A stretch of DNA of 64,000 nucleotides, from contig NC_092590.1 in assembly GCF_047663525.1 (NCBI RefSeq), positions 9,072,001-9,136,000 on the forward strand. Direction: 5' to 3'. This document shows, in pieces, positions 36,101 through 51,100 of this stretch; position 1 is the stretch's first letter; every line of letters starts with the position of its first letter. The notes under the pieces were generated by a model. It was given only the letters and a program-made list of their open reading frames with translations. It ran no database searches and had not been told where the DNA came from. The position numbers and the translations under genes are program-made. Origin of the DNA: Anas platyrhynchos (lineage: Eukaryota; Chordata; Aves; Anseriformes; Anatidae).

Positions 36101-39100
36101 AACTATCATCAAGTCCTTAAGACAAAAAGCAAAATTAAGCATGTTATTCTCACACTTTAAATACATCCCTGTCTACTTTCTTTAAGTAAAAACGTATTTC
36201 TAAATGCAAAAGAATATATTTCAGCCTTTTAGGATAGAGAATCAATGACATTATTCTATTTTTTGGGAGGCTACATATCAATCGAAACCTCTTGAGAGTA
36301 GAATAATGTCAATATATACACTGAAAGCAGCAGGGACATACGACTGTAGTTTGGAAATATGTGAATATGCACATAGAATATTTTCCTTCTGGTACAACTG
36401 AACTCCAAGAAGTTCACCCCAATGCAAGGGAACCAAAATGTCGCTTCATCTCTGCATTAAGCTTTTCTGCTATTGAGCGCTGCCATCACATCATCAGCCA
36501 CTGCTTTCTGCCTGCCTGCACTCCTATCTCCTCGCCCACCAGTGGCTAACCGAGCATCTGGAAGCTGCCGCTTTCATCGCTTCTGCACCATCAGCTCTTT
36601 GAGTGCTCGTGACGTCCCTCTGCCCCCGTAATAGTTGACCAAACTACTTCAGACTGAAAGCAGAGCAGGTAGTTGCCAGCATCCTTTCATTTTTACCAGC
36701 TGCATGCATTTCTTTGGCTAAGCTAGCAAACAACATCCCCGTTTTGCATAATCGCTGCTTAAACATGGAATTCTACAGAATTTGGATTTGCACATGTCTC
36801 CAAGGCAGACACCTACATTTTGGGATGGAATTTCTCCTCTGCAGTCAACAGGAGGAGCAGGAATCTAAGCATGGCTAATTAAATCTGATTTGTCTGTACA
36901 GATGTGCAGAGAGCCACTTTCAAATTACTCCTGATACAGAAGTCGTTTTTTGCATGGCAGATATTACTCAGCTGAGGAACAGAAGCCTCTAGTTTGACTT
37001 TTTAAATGTTTTAAAATGTAACAACATTCTTCCCAAGGAAAAAAAATATTTAAGAAGTAAACATTTTTCAAAAATAGAAGTCACCGCCCCCCATGTATCT
37101 TATGTCTCACATCAGAAAACAGTCTGCAATTTATTTGGTAAAAATGCTGCAGAGTTTTCTTCCTAGGACAAGTGCTCTCTAATAAGAAGTAAGAAGGTTT
37201 AGGTGACCACAGCTCCACGTCTGAGCATGCGCTTTCAGGTCTTCATGTTTGAATTGGCAGCAGTCCCTAGCCACTGGGAGAAAAGCACAACGTAGTATAC
37301 TTGCAGTTGTGTTTTTTTCATTGGTTCCTGTTTAAAGGCTACTCAGGAAAGAACAAGACAAAACAAGGCTTCATTGTGAGGAAGGTGTTGTCACTTCCTG
37401 CTACCAAAGGCTACAGCGGTTCAGCATAAAATATCCTTTCTCTTCACAAATCCCAGCTGTGATGATGGAACAGGAGCTTCTCTTACTGCCTCTGGAATTC
37501 AAGTGGCAACTTCCACCCCAGCATCTACATGGACACTATCTTTTATATTTATTTCCTTCCATATCCTCTTGCCTCAGCAGTAGGGATGAGTGAATGACAG
37601 TAACAACTTCTCTTGATTAGCCGGAAAAGAATATCGTAGGAGTCAGCAACTAAAACACCCCCTTAGGGGATGTTACCTGGCCGTCCGTTAGCCTGAAAGC
37701 CTGAGTTTATATGAAAATCTATTTCTTTCAGCTTCCAGGTTGGTTAAAGCCTCAGTACCCTGCACATATACTTTGCTGTCTATTTAATAACAGGACATGT
37801 TGCACAAAGTAAGCCTCATTTTCAGTATAAACTGTCTTCAAAGGAAACATTTCTCTTTTAATTTTGATAATGGTTTCTTCTGCCACTATTTCCAGATTTC
37901 TCTCCAGGATACTTCCCATCTCCTAAGTCTTAAGGCATCTCTGCCGACTGATCATTAGCTGGGGTATAGCTGAAATATCTGTTGCTGATGTATACGCCAT
38001 TAATTATTTGTGATAGCTTTACATCTCTCCTGGAAGCATGCAGCACGGGCCTTTTCTGGAGCTGGAGAGAGACCTGAGAGACCTATGATCTGAAGGACCA
38101 TGGTATGCTCCCTCGTGACAGCTCTCTGCAAGATTTTTGAGAAAATGAGGGAGCAAGGGAGCTTGCGGGTGGGAAAAGAAGTGCTGCCCATGGAGAAAGT
38201 GAGCTGCTTCTCGTGACAGGGTGCAGGAGGAAGCCACATGGAAGGAAAGACAGAGGCATTTATTGTGTTTCACCCCGAGGTCTCAAAACATTTCCCTGAG
38301 GGGCTGGTGCTGCACGAAGCAAATTCCACTGGTGGGATGACCTGACAGCTTGCTTCAGCACTGACCACTATCAAATTTCCCCATCACGAGGCTCCAGATC
38401 CCTGGGGCCTTACAGCAGGGGCCCAGAAACACCTGAGTGTGTGAACAGCTCTAGTGCACGCTGCTTTAACTCGAGCAATAGAAGTGCTGAAAATGGGGGC
38501 AGTATGTTTCCTAGGAGCAGGGCAAGGTGTTCCCAGCAGCCCATTATATGATGCAGCATTTCTTCTGCCAGTATGGGGCACTGAAGCTAAGGGAAGAGAA
38601 ACCTTTCTTGTGCTATTTTTGGCCATCCTAGAGAGAAAGAAATCTAATCATGGCCCCTGGCTTGTCATCTTTTCATGAAAGCAGCATAAGCCAGAGCTCC
38701 CAGCAAGCCTCATAAAACTCTGGATTTACAGGGGACCTTTCATCTACATCCATTTAAAATGTTCCCTGCCAGGCAACTGACTATGGACGGAAATCATCAT
38801 TTGAAAAGATCTTACTTTAAGGACTGTACACAGTGTCTTAAATGCTGCTTTAGTTCTTCATCCTTTTCATAGGATTCCAGCATGGTGTGTGCATCATCGT
38901 GGCGATAGCAGTAGATTTTATATGTGTCTTCTAGTGGGCCTTTAATCTGCAAGAACACTTCCCCTGTTAAAGAGAAAAACAAAGCGTGTCAAGCCAGACA
39001 ACGGCATCTCAGAAGGAGTTTTATTATTCCACCACATTAGCCGTGAGCTAAAAAGGCTGGCTTCCACTTTACTTCCCTTAGAAACGATCTTGTGTGTTTA

Positions 39101-42100
39101 TGTGCATTATTTATTACATGTATTTCTCAGCTGCTCATCTTTGTCAGAGCCGGGCACCATTATATCAGTGTTAATGCACAAAAATTCCCCCTGGAAAAGG
39201 GATGAAACCTCTACACCTGCACCCCTTCATACACAACCCCCTGATTCACTGCCCCACCTCAACACCCCTTCAGTGAAAACCAAACAGGAGAGTTTCGCTG
39301 TTCCGGGGAGAGCATTGTGGGGTGTGGGCCAGCAGGAGGAGTGCATGTAACCATGTTAATTTTCCCTTTGACTTTTTTTTTCAACTGAATATGAACTTAA
39401 ATGGGTTATAACGGGAATAATGACTCCATCTCCCATTAGCCATTTCACGTTTATCTGTTTTGCAGCATCCTGAAATGGCAGTTGTTATGGCCTAGAGTAG
39501 AGATTTTTCTTTACATGACACAGGAACAACCTCCACCCCTCCCCTAATGAAATAAAACCACTGTGGATTGCAACCATTTCTATATAGCCCTTAGGTTTAT
39601 ATACAACTGAAAGGGGAAAACATTTACATTTCCAGTCCTCTACGACACCATTTTGCCCCCCAAACAGTTGGGAATTTTAGAGGCACTGAAGTAGTCCTGC
39701 ACTCGTTTCCCATTTAATTCTGGTGCGTAATTCTCTCAGCCTAAAGCCCCTCTGCCCGTTTCCGTGTACCTAAGAAATATTATCCGAATGGAGAAGGCAC
39801 GCTTCATCTTTTCTGCTGAGATATTCATTTGGCTCCTACACTTCTGTAGCAGCACCCTGATCAGCATCCTTGGCAATACACATTATAAACAACAGTGATG
39901 GTGAACTCTACTGTCTGGGGCATTTATGGAGAAACAGCATCTACATGGCAACCAGTCCGATGTTTTATAAACATTCCTGTTGAGTTATAGCGATGATTAT
40001 TAAAGTTAAAAGCCGAACACCGTGTTAATTGGGAGCTCTCCGTTCATTCACAGCGAGCACAAAGCTGTCAGGCATCCTGCATGTTTCATCCTGACCGGAG
40101 TGGGCTGTTTCATAATACATTGCATTGAACTGCTCTGTCGTAAAGTGAAAAATGATTCAGTTACCACAGTAACACAGCTCTGGGTTTTTTCCCCTAGCAG
40201 TGAAGGTTAACTGGGCTGTCTAATGCATGTTGGTTTCAAGGTGCGAACAAGGGAACAACAATGACTGAGTTAAGACCACAGAAGTTCATTTTAGTTACTG
40301 TAAGGCCACCGTCAGAAAAGCAGCAGCATCCTCTACTTGGATCTTCTTCAGGTGCTGTCATCCCTATTTTCTCTGTCTCGTGTTAAATGCTGATGCTGAT
40401 GGCTGGCAAGACACGTTGCCTCCTGACATTCCCGTGAACTCTCCACACCGGCCTTTACTAGCTGGCAGTGTGAGGGGAAACCTTAACAAGCTCTCTCCTG
40501 ATTCTGCACCCTCGGTGCCTGCTTTACAGAGATGCTGAGCTCTCACACTTTTCACTAACTTTAAGCAGAGCTCCAAGTGCTTAGCACAGCCTGTAATAAT
40601 GCTAAGCTCTCAAGAGAGGTCATGTTTTCTGTAGCAAAAATGCAAACTAGAGACTTACAGTTCCCTTCAGCATATATTAGAGCCTGGAAATGATCATTCT
40701 GTCTTCCAAAACAGAAATGACCAAGATCTGTTCATTGACGTACTGCGCCATAATGACAGGTATTTTCGTTGATGCTAAATGATGAGAAAAAAAATGATGT
40801 GCTGATTTCATGGATGGGATCTTTTAAAAGCAGCTAAGGTTCCTAAGCTTAAAGCTCTTCTTGGTTTTGAGTTGTATGGATTGAATCAGTTGATCTTTGA
40901 GCGTATCACTGTAGAAGCTTGATTTAGGGGCCAGAAATACATATTTGGGCACAGGTTTGAAAATACTGAGTCTTTTGTGCACTCTGACAGATCCAAATCT
41001 GTCATCAAAAGACATAAATATAAGCAACTGCATTGTTTTAGTTCCAAACCAGGGAAACAGCAGTTCTCTTCAACCTCACTGTGACTGGGTTGCCTTCCAA
41101 AGGAAGATGTTTTGATGGAGGATCTTTAAATACCATAAACATGATAGAACATAATGGGTGTGCTAAAGAGATTCTCATCCTGTTTTTTCCACAGACTGGC
41201 TTTAACAACTTTTACACTGATTATGAGGATCCTCAAGACACAATTATCATCTGTTCTGCTTCTAAAGGATGGCAAACTTACTGACTTATTGCTTATAGTG
41301 ATGCAATTACCCTCCCTGCTTTTCTCTCAGCCTTTGCAAGAAGTGCTTTCACCTTACATTCCATCTTTTTCCCTGCCATAATTAAGTCAACCCTCTGATC
41401 CAAAATCCCATATATTTTCACGTTTCTTTGTCTGATTCTGGAGAAGTACACCCTAAGAGATGGATGAAATTGTTTGTCTTTACTTCTGGATATGGCAGAG
41501 AACTAAACGGATGATTCTCCTTGCTGTGAGAAAGCCACTTCCTGCTAGAATAGAACATTGCTTATTAAGGCTATGACTCATCATGATGCACTTTTATTGA
41601 AATCCTGCCAAACAACACAGTCTCATCAAACTACGTTAAGCTGTTGCCTTGGCAAACCAGATTGAGACATACTAGGATTAATACTTTTCCCAAGCCTCGT
41701 ATGCTTTAATACCACGTTTCCCAGTCAAATGTCAACCAATAAGTTTTTACCCCATTAGTTCATAGAATCATAGAATCATAGAATATCCTGAGTTGGAAGG
41801 GACCCTTAAGTTGTGAGAAGATGGGTTCTTTCTGTAACACATTACCTGTGGTGTGTGGTCAGTTTAGGGAAAAGAGAACCTCTGAATCATAGCTGAAAGT
41901 TTTTTTAAGCTAAACTGGCTGACTTTGCACTGAAACTAATTAAGATTTCTCACCTGATCCCGTAAGCTGGATCACCTACTGCCTCTGCACTGAATAAGCA
42001 GTTACAGAAGAGCTGATGAATGGAAACTTCTTGTTTTTTTCCAGCTGTGCCAGAAGGTCAAGTGAATAGATCATAGCCATAACAGTCGTGACCTGAGCTG

Positions 42101-45100
42101 CAGGACACATGATTGCTGTGATATATCCAAGGACAATCCATTTGCTAAAAATACCTATGATCCCTACAAGCATTCCTAAACAGATTCCCACAAGCTCTGT
42201 ATCAATTACAGCTTTCTTTCTTTCACTGACCATGTCCCTGTTAATTGCACTTAATCACCTCTTACGTGAATTATATTGCCAGTAAATATGCTTACAATGT
42301 ATGGGTTTTTTTATGTATTTATTATTCCAATCAATTTTAATGCTTTTCTCAAGTGGTACCAGTATGAGCATGCAATATAAGAGTTGGTCTGAGCATGAGC
42401 AGTTAGGTAGGTAACACTAAACTAGATGAAAATTAAGTTATCAATATATAGCATAACTCAGTGTTGTGGTATTTACTCATTCTAAACTCACTCTCTCCAG
42501 CCTTTCTTCCCGTCAACATCTGGAAGGATGGAATGAGGGCACCATGACCAGGCCTGTTACGAGCCCAGCAGAGCCACTGGACAGGCTTCACATTTCCTTT
42601 TGCCTGCATTACCGTGGACAGCTTGTAGCAAGTTAGCCTCTGGGAGCAGTACTAGTTAGGTCTGATGAGGGTAGAGGACAGGAGAGTGTTATGTTTATTC
42701 TTTCACGTGGCTTTGTAGAACTCAAGAGGACAGTAAACATACCGATTACTTGCATGGGTGGTTCCACATCTGTCGTGGCTTCTTCCAACAGTGACAGCAG
42801 TTTGGCTGATATTTGATGGACCGATTCAATGTTGCTAAACAAGCCATCCACGTCAAAGTGAACAATCTAATGGAATACAAATATTAAGCAGCTACTAAGG
42901 AAGGATAAAGAAGGACATTGTATTTTACAGACCTTCTCTTGCTAAGCCCTGTGTGTTCAACACTCCAGGAAGCATCGCTTCTGTAAAACCTCATATAAAC
43001 ATCCTCCTTGTGACTTCAAGGATACATATACAGTTTTCAGATTAGTATAAATGGGTTGACGCAGTTAACAAAGGGCATTTTATCAAGTATTTTTAACCTT
43101 ATTTTGAACTATTCGTTCCTAATCTGAAAGTGTTTACCTAGGAAGGAAATAAACATTATCATCTGAATAGAGGAAAAATCTTTAGCAGCCTTTAAAATGT
43201 TTGTTTATTTTCCCATTGAGAAGAAGAATAGTTGACAGTGGTTTTGATTCCCTGATTTCTAGTTGCTAGCAGAGGCTGCTACATAAACCGGGACCTTGAT
43301 GCTTTGGTGCTAGCTGTCAGGTACAAAGACTTCCAAGTGGTGGCACCATTTTAATTTAGTGGTCCTATATATCTGAAGAGTGAAATCAAGATCATATCAT
43401 TTCCACTAGAACAAACACATTTACAGTTCTGGGTATTCAAATAATCAAAAATTATTCAGATAACCAAAAATGCTTTCTACAGAGTCTGGGAGCACACCAC
43501 TGACTTCAGTGAACTGGTTCAGATTACATCAGCAAAATATTTGGCTCCATATTCCTATTCCTTTTAGAATAACTACAGAATTTTAGATTTATTTTTTTTT
43601 TAATGAAACATAAAGAATTTTCAGGGCACATACTTTCATATAGCAGTTATTTACGCCCTCACACACCAGGGCAAGAGTTAATATTCAGGAACAATTAGAG
43701 ATAGAGAGTGGTAATATGCTAACACTGAGAACAAAGGCAAGACTGACTTTGACATCCATATTGACGCTCTCTGAATGTCTTTCCATTAGAAATGGAATTG
43801 CTTACTTACACAGCAGCTCACCAGATGCTGGGAGGATCAAATTGAGTGCTATTGTAACAGAATCAGCAATATACTCTCAGTACTAACATAGTTAATTTTT
43901 TTTATAATTGTTAGGGGATAAAGCATTTTTTATCCATTTGGAAATATGAAACAGATTCATTGCTAGGTCAATTTTCTAAATGTTATCCTTCTCTAAATGC
44001 ATTACAAACTTTCAAATATGGTAGTTTATCCGAGAAGTAGCCTTAAAACCATATAACATTCTTGAAAGCCTTTCAAAAATGCAGAGGTTATTAAATTAAG
44101 ACAGTTATAATTTCTAAATTACTTTTCCTGTATACATCTATCACAGGACTTCTGACCTCCGTTGAAGTGCAATGCTTGCATTGCCTTTGGAACTCTGCTG
44201 TGCACGTGGCAATACGCTGACAAGGGACAGAATCGAAATGTATGTTTCCAGTTGGCTAGCAAGAGGAATACAGCATGCTTGTTAAAAATCTCGGTGAGTT
44301 TGAGCAGAGAGTGCTCTTGCTGGGTGTTGGCCAGGCCGAGGAGGGAGCCGAGTGGAGACCACTTGTAAGCAGATGAATGATTGGGAGGAGGAAGTCAAGA
44401 ACTCCAAGGAGTTACACCAGCTGATGGCAGCTCTTCCAAAAATGGGTTGGAATAAACTCTGACAGTTTTAGGAAACAAAGAGATGGTCCTGCAGGAGCTT
44501 AAGCAGCACAAGTTTCAGTTGGCCACACAGTTTCCCAAAGAAGCAGCGTCAGCACTGTTTAAAGACACTGGCCCCTGCACCCATATTATGTGACCAGTTT
44601 TGTAAGGACCCATACATACAAAACACAGGGTTAAGGTCTGTTTAAAACTACATCTATGATATATTAGCAGTGCATATCATTTGTGCAGCCTCTGTGAATG
44701 CTATGTTGTAGGCCCCATGAATTTAAATCTTTCTCTGGACAAGCTCTTCTATTCCCAGCTTGAGACTGCACAATTTTTCTAAAAATTGAAATATTGTTGA
44801 GGAAAAGGTGCTCTTTGAAGTCTCAGCTGAAAAGGAAAATGGGTACTAGTGGCCTAATAAGATCTTTTTGCCTGAAAGATAGTTTATGAGCCTTCCTGCT
44901 TAAATTTAGCTTTTCTGCGTAGAATGCAAATTTCTAAAGTGCTTGCTGGGCTGTCATGCATGGTGTTTCTCCACCACAGCTGTCAGAAAGGCTGGCTGAA
45001 GTCATTTTTAAGACAGAATTTAACCTTGATGGGAAGGTTCAAGCCATTCCAGGCTGTTACCATGGAAAATACTTCTTGTTGTTGTCTTTTACTGCTTTCA

Positions 45101-48100
45101 GAGGTGCCAGTAAAGGTCTGCCAGGGCATGTACCAGGGGTTATGTGCACAGCAGTATGGAGAGGTGGAAGCTGCCGTCCCAGCCCAAGCCTGGGAGCAGG
45201 GATATAGCATCTAAGCTGCCCTCTGGGCAAGCACCCTGATTCAGGCTTTATGCACATGCAGTGCCAAGTGCCAGAAGTATATCTGACTTCCCACTCTGCT
45301 CACTGGAGTTCTGGCACGTCCCCTTTCAGAAAGCCAGCTCTGGAGCTGCTCCTGGCACTGTGCCACTCTTCAGGCTGACATTTGTGCTTGCCTTGAGATG
45401 ATCTGCAAACAGACCGTGGGTGAATTTGGACCTTGACGTCACCCCCCCCCATCCTCCGCCCCCGGTGCTTACCTGCTTGTTTCTCAGAGGCTGAATCACT
45501 TCCTTGATGCAGAGATCCAGGTCGCTGATATAGTCCCTCTCTGTCTGCATGAGCTCGGCGATGATTTTTACTCTCTTGGCCATCATACGTCTGGTAGCTT
45601 CCTCATCCTCCTGGGGCAAAGCGGCCGGGGATGAGGACCCTGACTGCGGGGCCATTTTTTCTGTTTCAAAGAGCACGGGGGGAGATTAGTGAGCAGCATG
45701 GTCTTTTCATTGCCCTTGTCATGCTTCCTCTGCTGGCTGGCACACCAAGGCCCCAAATGCCCCAGGGACTTCTCCCACTGCTCTGCTTCCCCACTGACCA
45801 CAGTCCCGTGTCATCCTGGGCACACCAAAATCCAAGTATGGCTGATGCCCTTCTACTCCTCTGAAAACACGGTCTCAGCCTGAAGTCTAATAAGATTTGG
45901 GGAAGGAAAAGGCTCTGGTTTTACCATACGTTTCACTGGAACAGCCTTTGTTCTGTACAATCTAAAGCTGTGCTCTGCTCATGGGAGGCTGAGGGCTGTA
46001 GGTGCTGGAAGATGAACTTTCAAATGAAGACAATGTTCCTAAGGATGACGATGAAACACAGAATTCTGTTTTTAAAAAGTTCTTTGAAGGAGGCAAAGGA
46101 ATTATACAGGGGAATATGGGAAAACCTTTAATGATCAATAACAGACATTTCTTGGGCCAGCAGAAATCACTGGGATCAGGAGATTCTTTCCTATTTTTTT
46201 TAAGACCTAGACTATATGATTATTGCTAAATACATGGAAATCCAAGGGAATCTTCTACAGCCAGGTTTAGTTATGTATGCTAAAGGATATGCACACAACC
46301 TGCTCATCTGTAGTGACGGTCTTCCTTTTGCTGGTTCATAAGGCAACCTGCAGACATTGGTGGCAGCTGTACAAAGGACACGGAATTTTAGCTGGGTCTG
46401 TATTTTTCATTAGGAAAAACACAAGTGGAAGATTTCAGAGGGTATTCTGATGTTTTTCTGCTAGCCACAAGATGGTGCAGAGTACCAGCAAAGGCAGACG
46501 TGTCATTACTGCACTCATCTCTGCATTACCCAGGTCGTGGCTTGACAGCATGGGATTTTCTCACTCAGCAGCAGAGGACAGGGATCTCTGCTGAGGATCA
46601 GGCTGTTACGCCTTGATGTCAGCTCCTCGTAGGAAGCGTACTGTCTAACGAGGCAACAGCGAGCTGCATCTGATGCTTTGCTGGCTGATAACCAGCACTG
46701 AATATATTGCAGTTGTTTGAACTGATTGTCAAGGGCGAGGTCATGAGCGCTGGAGTGAGCACCAGGGTCCAGCTCACCTGTACAACACAGCTCAAGGCTG
46801 TAGAAGATAACCTGGAGCCGGACTTGTGAGGAAACCAAGCAACTTTCTGGGGAGAGGACTTTGAGCTGACTTCCACTGAGAGATGTAAAATCCCACAAAT
46901 GCAATGTGTCGTCATCCTCAAGCCCTTCTACAGCCACACTGACCGCTGATATGAGGGAAGAACAGTTTTATTATTAATCCTTCTCCTGTCAGACCTTCTA
47001 GTCAGACTGATGTGACCATGGTTATTGTTTCAAAAAGCTGCTTTTGGGACTGCACCTCTGCCTCCATACTGATAGTTCTGCACAGGGAGGACAAAGAACC
47101 AGAACAAAGCTGGGGTGGGCTGTTTCTCCAGATATTTTTTTTCCTATCTAGATGTACTTCCTTTCTCTAAAGCAACTCCTCCTTTTACCTTTGAGTTTTT
47201 ACATTTAAGTCTCTGTATAACACAGGCATAAACATTTTGTCCTCGTGTTTGTACACAGACAATGAAATGGAAACAAGAGCAGGATGTCTCCGCTCTCTAA
47301 GGCTGAGGCTATCGGAAGAATTTTAAGCTGAATTCTGCCCCAGCAAACCCATGCACAGGAGTTCACCTCACTTCAGCGAGGAGGAGAGTGGAAGAAGTCC
47401 TAGTACCTCTTCATGGCTCCCTCTGAGCAATTTTCTGCTATGTTTGTGGAATAAGACCTCTGTGGCTTCTGCTTATGTATGTGCCTAAAATGGCAGGTAC
47501 CTTTTCCTCATTCAGGTATGTGACCACACATACACATTCGCAAGGAGCCACACGAAAATCCATTTCAGTTCCAGTTCTGCACCAAGCCAACATTCCTCTT
47601 GAAACTGGGCAAAATAGTTTGTGTGTGTGTGACTGTACAGGAGATTTCAGGAGCAGGCTTCCTGGAAGAGCTCACTTAGAGATGTCGTTTTGTCTTAGAC
47701 ACAGCACTATTACAGTATCAGATGGAATTTGAAGGTAAACACGAGATGCTCTGCAGAAGAACTTCCTAATCTTTTATACTGGTGGCAGGGGAAGGCATTA
47801 TATGAACAAAATAAAGCCACTGTATCCCACCTCAGGCTTGAAGTCACGATCCCTAGAGAGGCTGTGCTTTCAGTTTATGTCATTAGATTGCCCTGATCAA
47901 ATTTGATTCTTGAATTATGTCAGGGCTCATCTATTATCCTTATTGCATGATAGATAATAATGCCAGGAAATAAAAACTATTCTCAACAGGAAGAAATAAC
48001 CACGAGAAATATCAGGTAGATGCTGTTTCCTTATAGAAAACATGTTTTTTAATAAATGTATCCTTTTGTTAAAAGTAATATAATTTTCCATTTTCACTCA

Positions 48101-51100
48101 ATATGTTCACTTTTTCATTTTAGACATGTCTGTCTCTGTAGAATGCAAGAGCAAGATACTGAAGAGATGATTACAGCCCAAACCTGTGAATTTATGTTCA
48201 GCTGATTGCTTTTGACCAGTTTGAGAACATTAGAAGCCTGCTGGAATCCTTGTGGAGTAAGCAAAAGTTTAATGAATGCAGAAACAGAAAGTGCACATTT
48301 AAAATATAAGCAGACTTGTTTCTACCTGGTAATGTGTACCAGCCCTGGAACAGTTTGAGAGAGAGGATTAGCAAGAAGAGACATTGCTGAGGATTAATAA
48401 TTACAGTAAGAATTTGGCTCATTTGTCTTTGGAGATGCCAGGTGTAGGAAAAAAAAAAAAAAGAGAGAGAAAGAAAGAGAAGAAAAAAATGCCTCTCAAA
48501 GGGTTTATTAGACATGTATGTTTTCAGACCAGTTTAAGATCAGTTTACAACAATGTAATTGGTACTTTTAGTACACATAAAAATGTAAAGCGGAATGTAG
48601 CATTTGCAACTGTTGCTTTGCAATGCCAGATATCTGCAGGAGTTGCCTTCCTGGAGGATTTTGTTGTGGTGAGGAAGGTGATGACTTTGGTTTTTCAGCT
48701 GAGTGACTGAAGTGTACAGCCCTAGTCACGCCAGAGGAGAAGCTCATTGTGTGATGCCATGGACAAAGCAGCTCCGTGTGTAACAGAAGCAGTTTCCTGC
48801 AAGTGTGAAGTCTAAAAATATCCCCCAGATGGAGACATCCAGCAACGCTGCGAGAGCCTGCAATGGGCAAGTGCAGTGGCTCTCGTCAAGACCCATGGAA
48901 GGTGACTGGAGGAGCAGGCAAGGCAGGCTGACAAGATGGATGCACACAGATTTCCTGTTTTTTTTTTCCCTCTATAGAGTGAGCAGCTCCCAGAGGTCTG
49001 CTCCATCCCTCGTTCCTCCCAAGTGAGATGCTCAGGTTGGATATTACATTTCCCCCTGGGGCCAGGACCCAGGTTTCTCCACATCTAATGTGAAGTGAAG
49101 GTAGAAGTGAGGCACAGAAAATACCAAGAGGTACACAAATGTCAATGCATGGAGTGGGTAAGAGGCCTTTCCATCGCTGAAGCAGCTTTTGGAGGACTCC
49201 AAAGTATGTTCTGCTCCCACAGTGTGCAGAGGGGGGAATTTTGCCTGGCACAAGGAAGCAGCAAAGGCATAAGTTATCACGGTACAGCAAACAAATTACA
49301 GCATCACTGTACTTTCACGTGTGAAACCTGAACCTCACACCACCTTAGATAAAATTATTCTTCTGTGAAAGCGAGCCCTCCGATAGCTTGTGCCCTCAGA
49401 TAACCCAGAGATTGCGCACAGGAATATGCGCCAGCTTCTGTCAGCTGGATTCGCGAGACTGTTTAGGCACAGAAACACAGAAGGACTGGGAGAGGGTTAT
49501 GGAGAATGCCTTTCTGTTTGCCTCACACGCACACACGCAGCAGCATTGCTCTGGAGCAGGTCTGTTGCACACGGGCAAGAAGCCCCCGAGGTGACTGAAG
49601 ACGGGAGGAGAACGCTGCAGGACCACAGTGACCCCACAGCTGGCTTCCTGGGCAACAGGTTTGCTCCTAAAGCAGCATCAGAGACCTAGGTGCAATTAGG
49701 TCATTCCGCCTTTGATCACTTCATGTTCCGTAAGGTATAGAAAATATTTACATTCCATATGCAAGTTCTTTCTTCCATTCCTTGACAGCAGACTGCTTTA
49801 ATTATATGTGTGCTGACAGGACTACAGAGGGATCCCATGTGACCGCAGTGGAAGGGAAGAAAGCTTATCATCAGGTGACAGAAGAATGCCCTTATTGTTA
49901 GCACCAATACTTACAAATAAACCTTCCCAGTGTGTCAGACGCCGATATAAATACACCACTCCCCTGGCATCGAGCTCATATGTTAATAACATGAGAAGTG
50001 AGGAAGGGCTGCACCTGAATTGCTTCCCCTGGGGCACGTGCACCTCGAGATGGGTCGTGGATTAGCTGTACGAATCGTGAGCCCTGTAACCCACAACACA
50101 AGGTATTCCTATTAATAAACATCAGATAATAGGCTCAGAAAGGGATCCACGAGCCTCCTCTTGTCTTCCCTCCCTTATCCCAGTTCCTAGTTAGGCTGTA
50201 GCAGCACCTTGGAGTCCTGAGCCGTGCAGCAGGACTTCATTGTGCTAAGTGCTGTGCAAACATAGCAGCACAAAATGGATTCTGCTCTGAGAAGATGAGA
50301 TCACTTCCCAGCCTGGCTGTCACTGCAGTGAGGTCAAGAAATAACTCCAGATTTATTACGGTGCAAGTTAACAGAATTAGATCCTCCGAGCTCAAATTTG
50401 CACATGAGAAAATAACGTATTTGTTAGATTGTGATTTTTCCATCTCGTGGCACCAGGGGTACATTTTCATCAAGCCACCTCCTGCACATCAGGAAATAAT
50501 CCAGACTTCTACTCTGTGCTGTACTTCAGCCGCCCAGCTGCTCCAAAGATCAATACATTTTGCAACGAAATAGGATATCATCTGCATTGTAGCACACGGA
50601 AAGTTAATCAGTAAGTACAGGGCAAAGCAAATAAGGAACTGGGGAGGATCTTTACCACGGGCAGGAGATGCAGAGGCCAGGCAAATGTGTAGCCTGGGCG
50701 GGAAGAAGCTGCAAGCCAAGCAGGGAGGGGAGGTGGATGGGGCAGAGGAAGGCTGTGATGGAGTCCACCCTGCTCATGATGGAAAAGGGAAAGGATGAGT
50801 TTCCTCCTGCTGGGCTTCAGGGTACCAAGGGGGAGCAGCTTTCCAGGCATGTGTGCAGTTTTGCGGGTTTCTGCGTCATTTGTGGTGGTGGTTATTTCTC
50901 AGAGCTACAGCAGACACAGGCAAAATGCAAGATCTGGGGTTCAGATAGGAGGTCTGAGGCAACACGCTGGGGATAGCTGAGTGATTTGCATCAGGGTGCC
51001 TAGTACAGGTATGGCACAGATATACCTGAAATTAAAGCATGTGCAAATCATTTGATAGCAGGGTTGAGCCATTCCCATCCAGAGTTAGGAGGAAGTTAAT

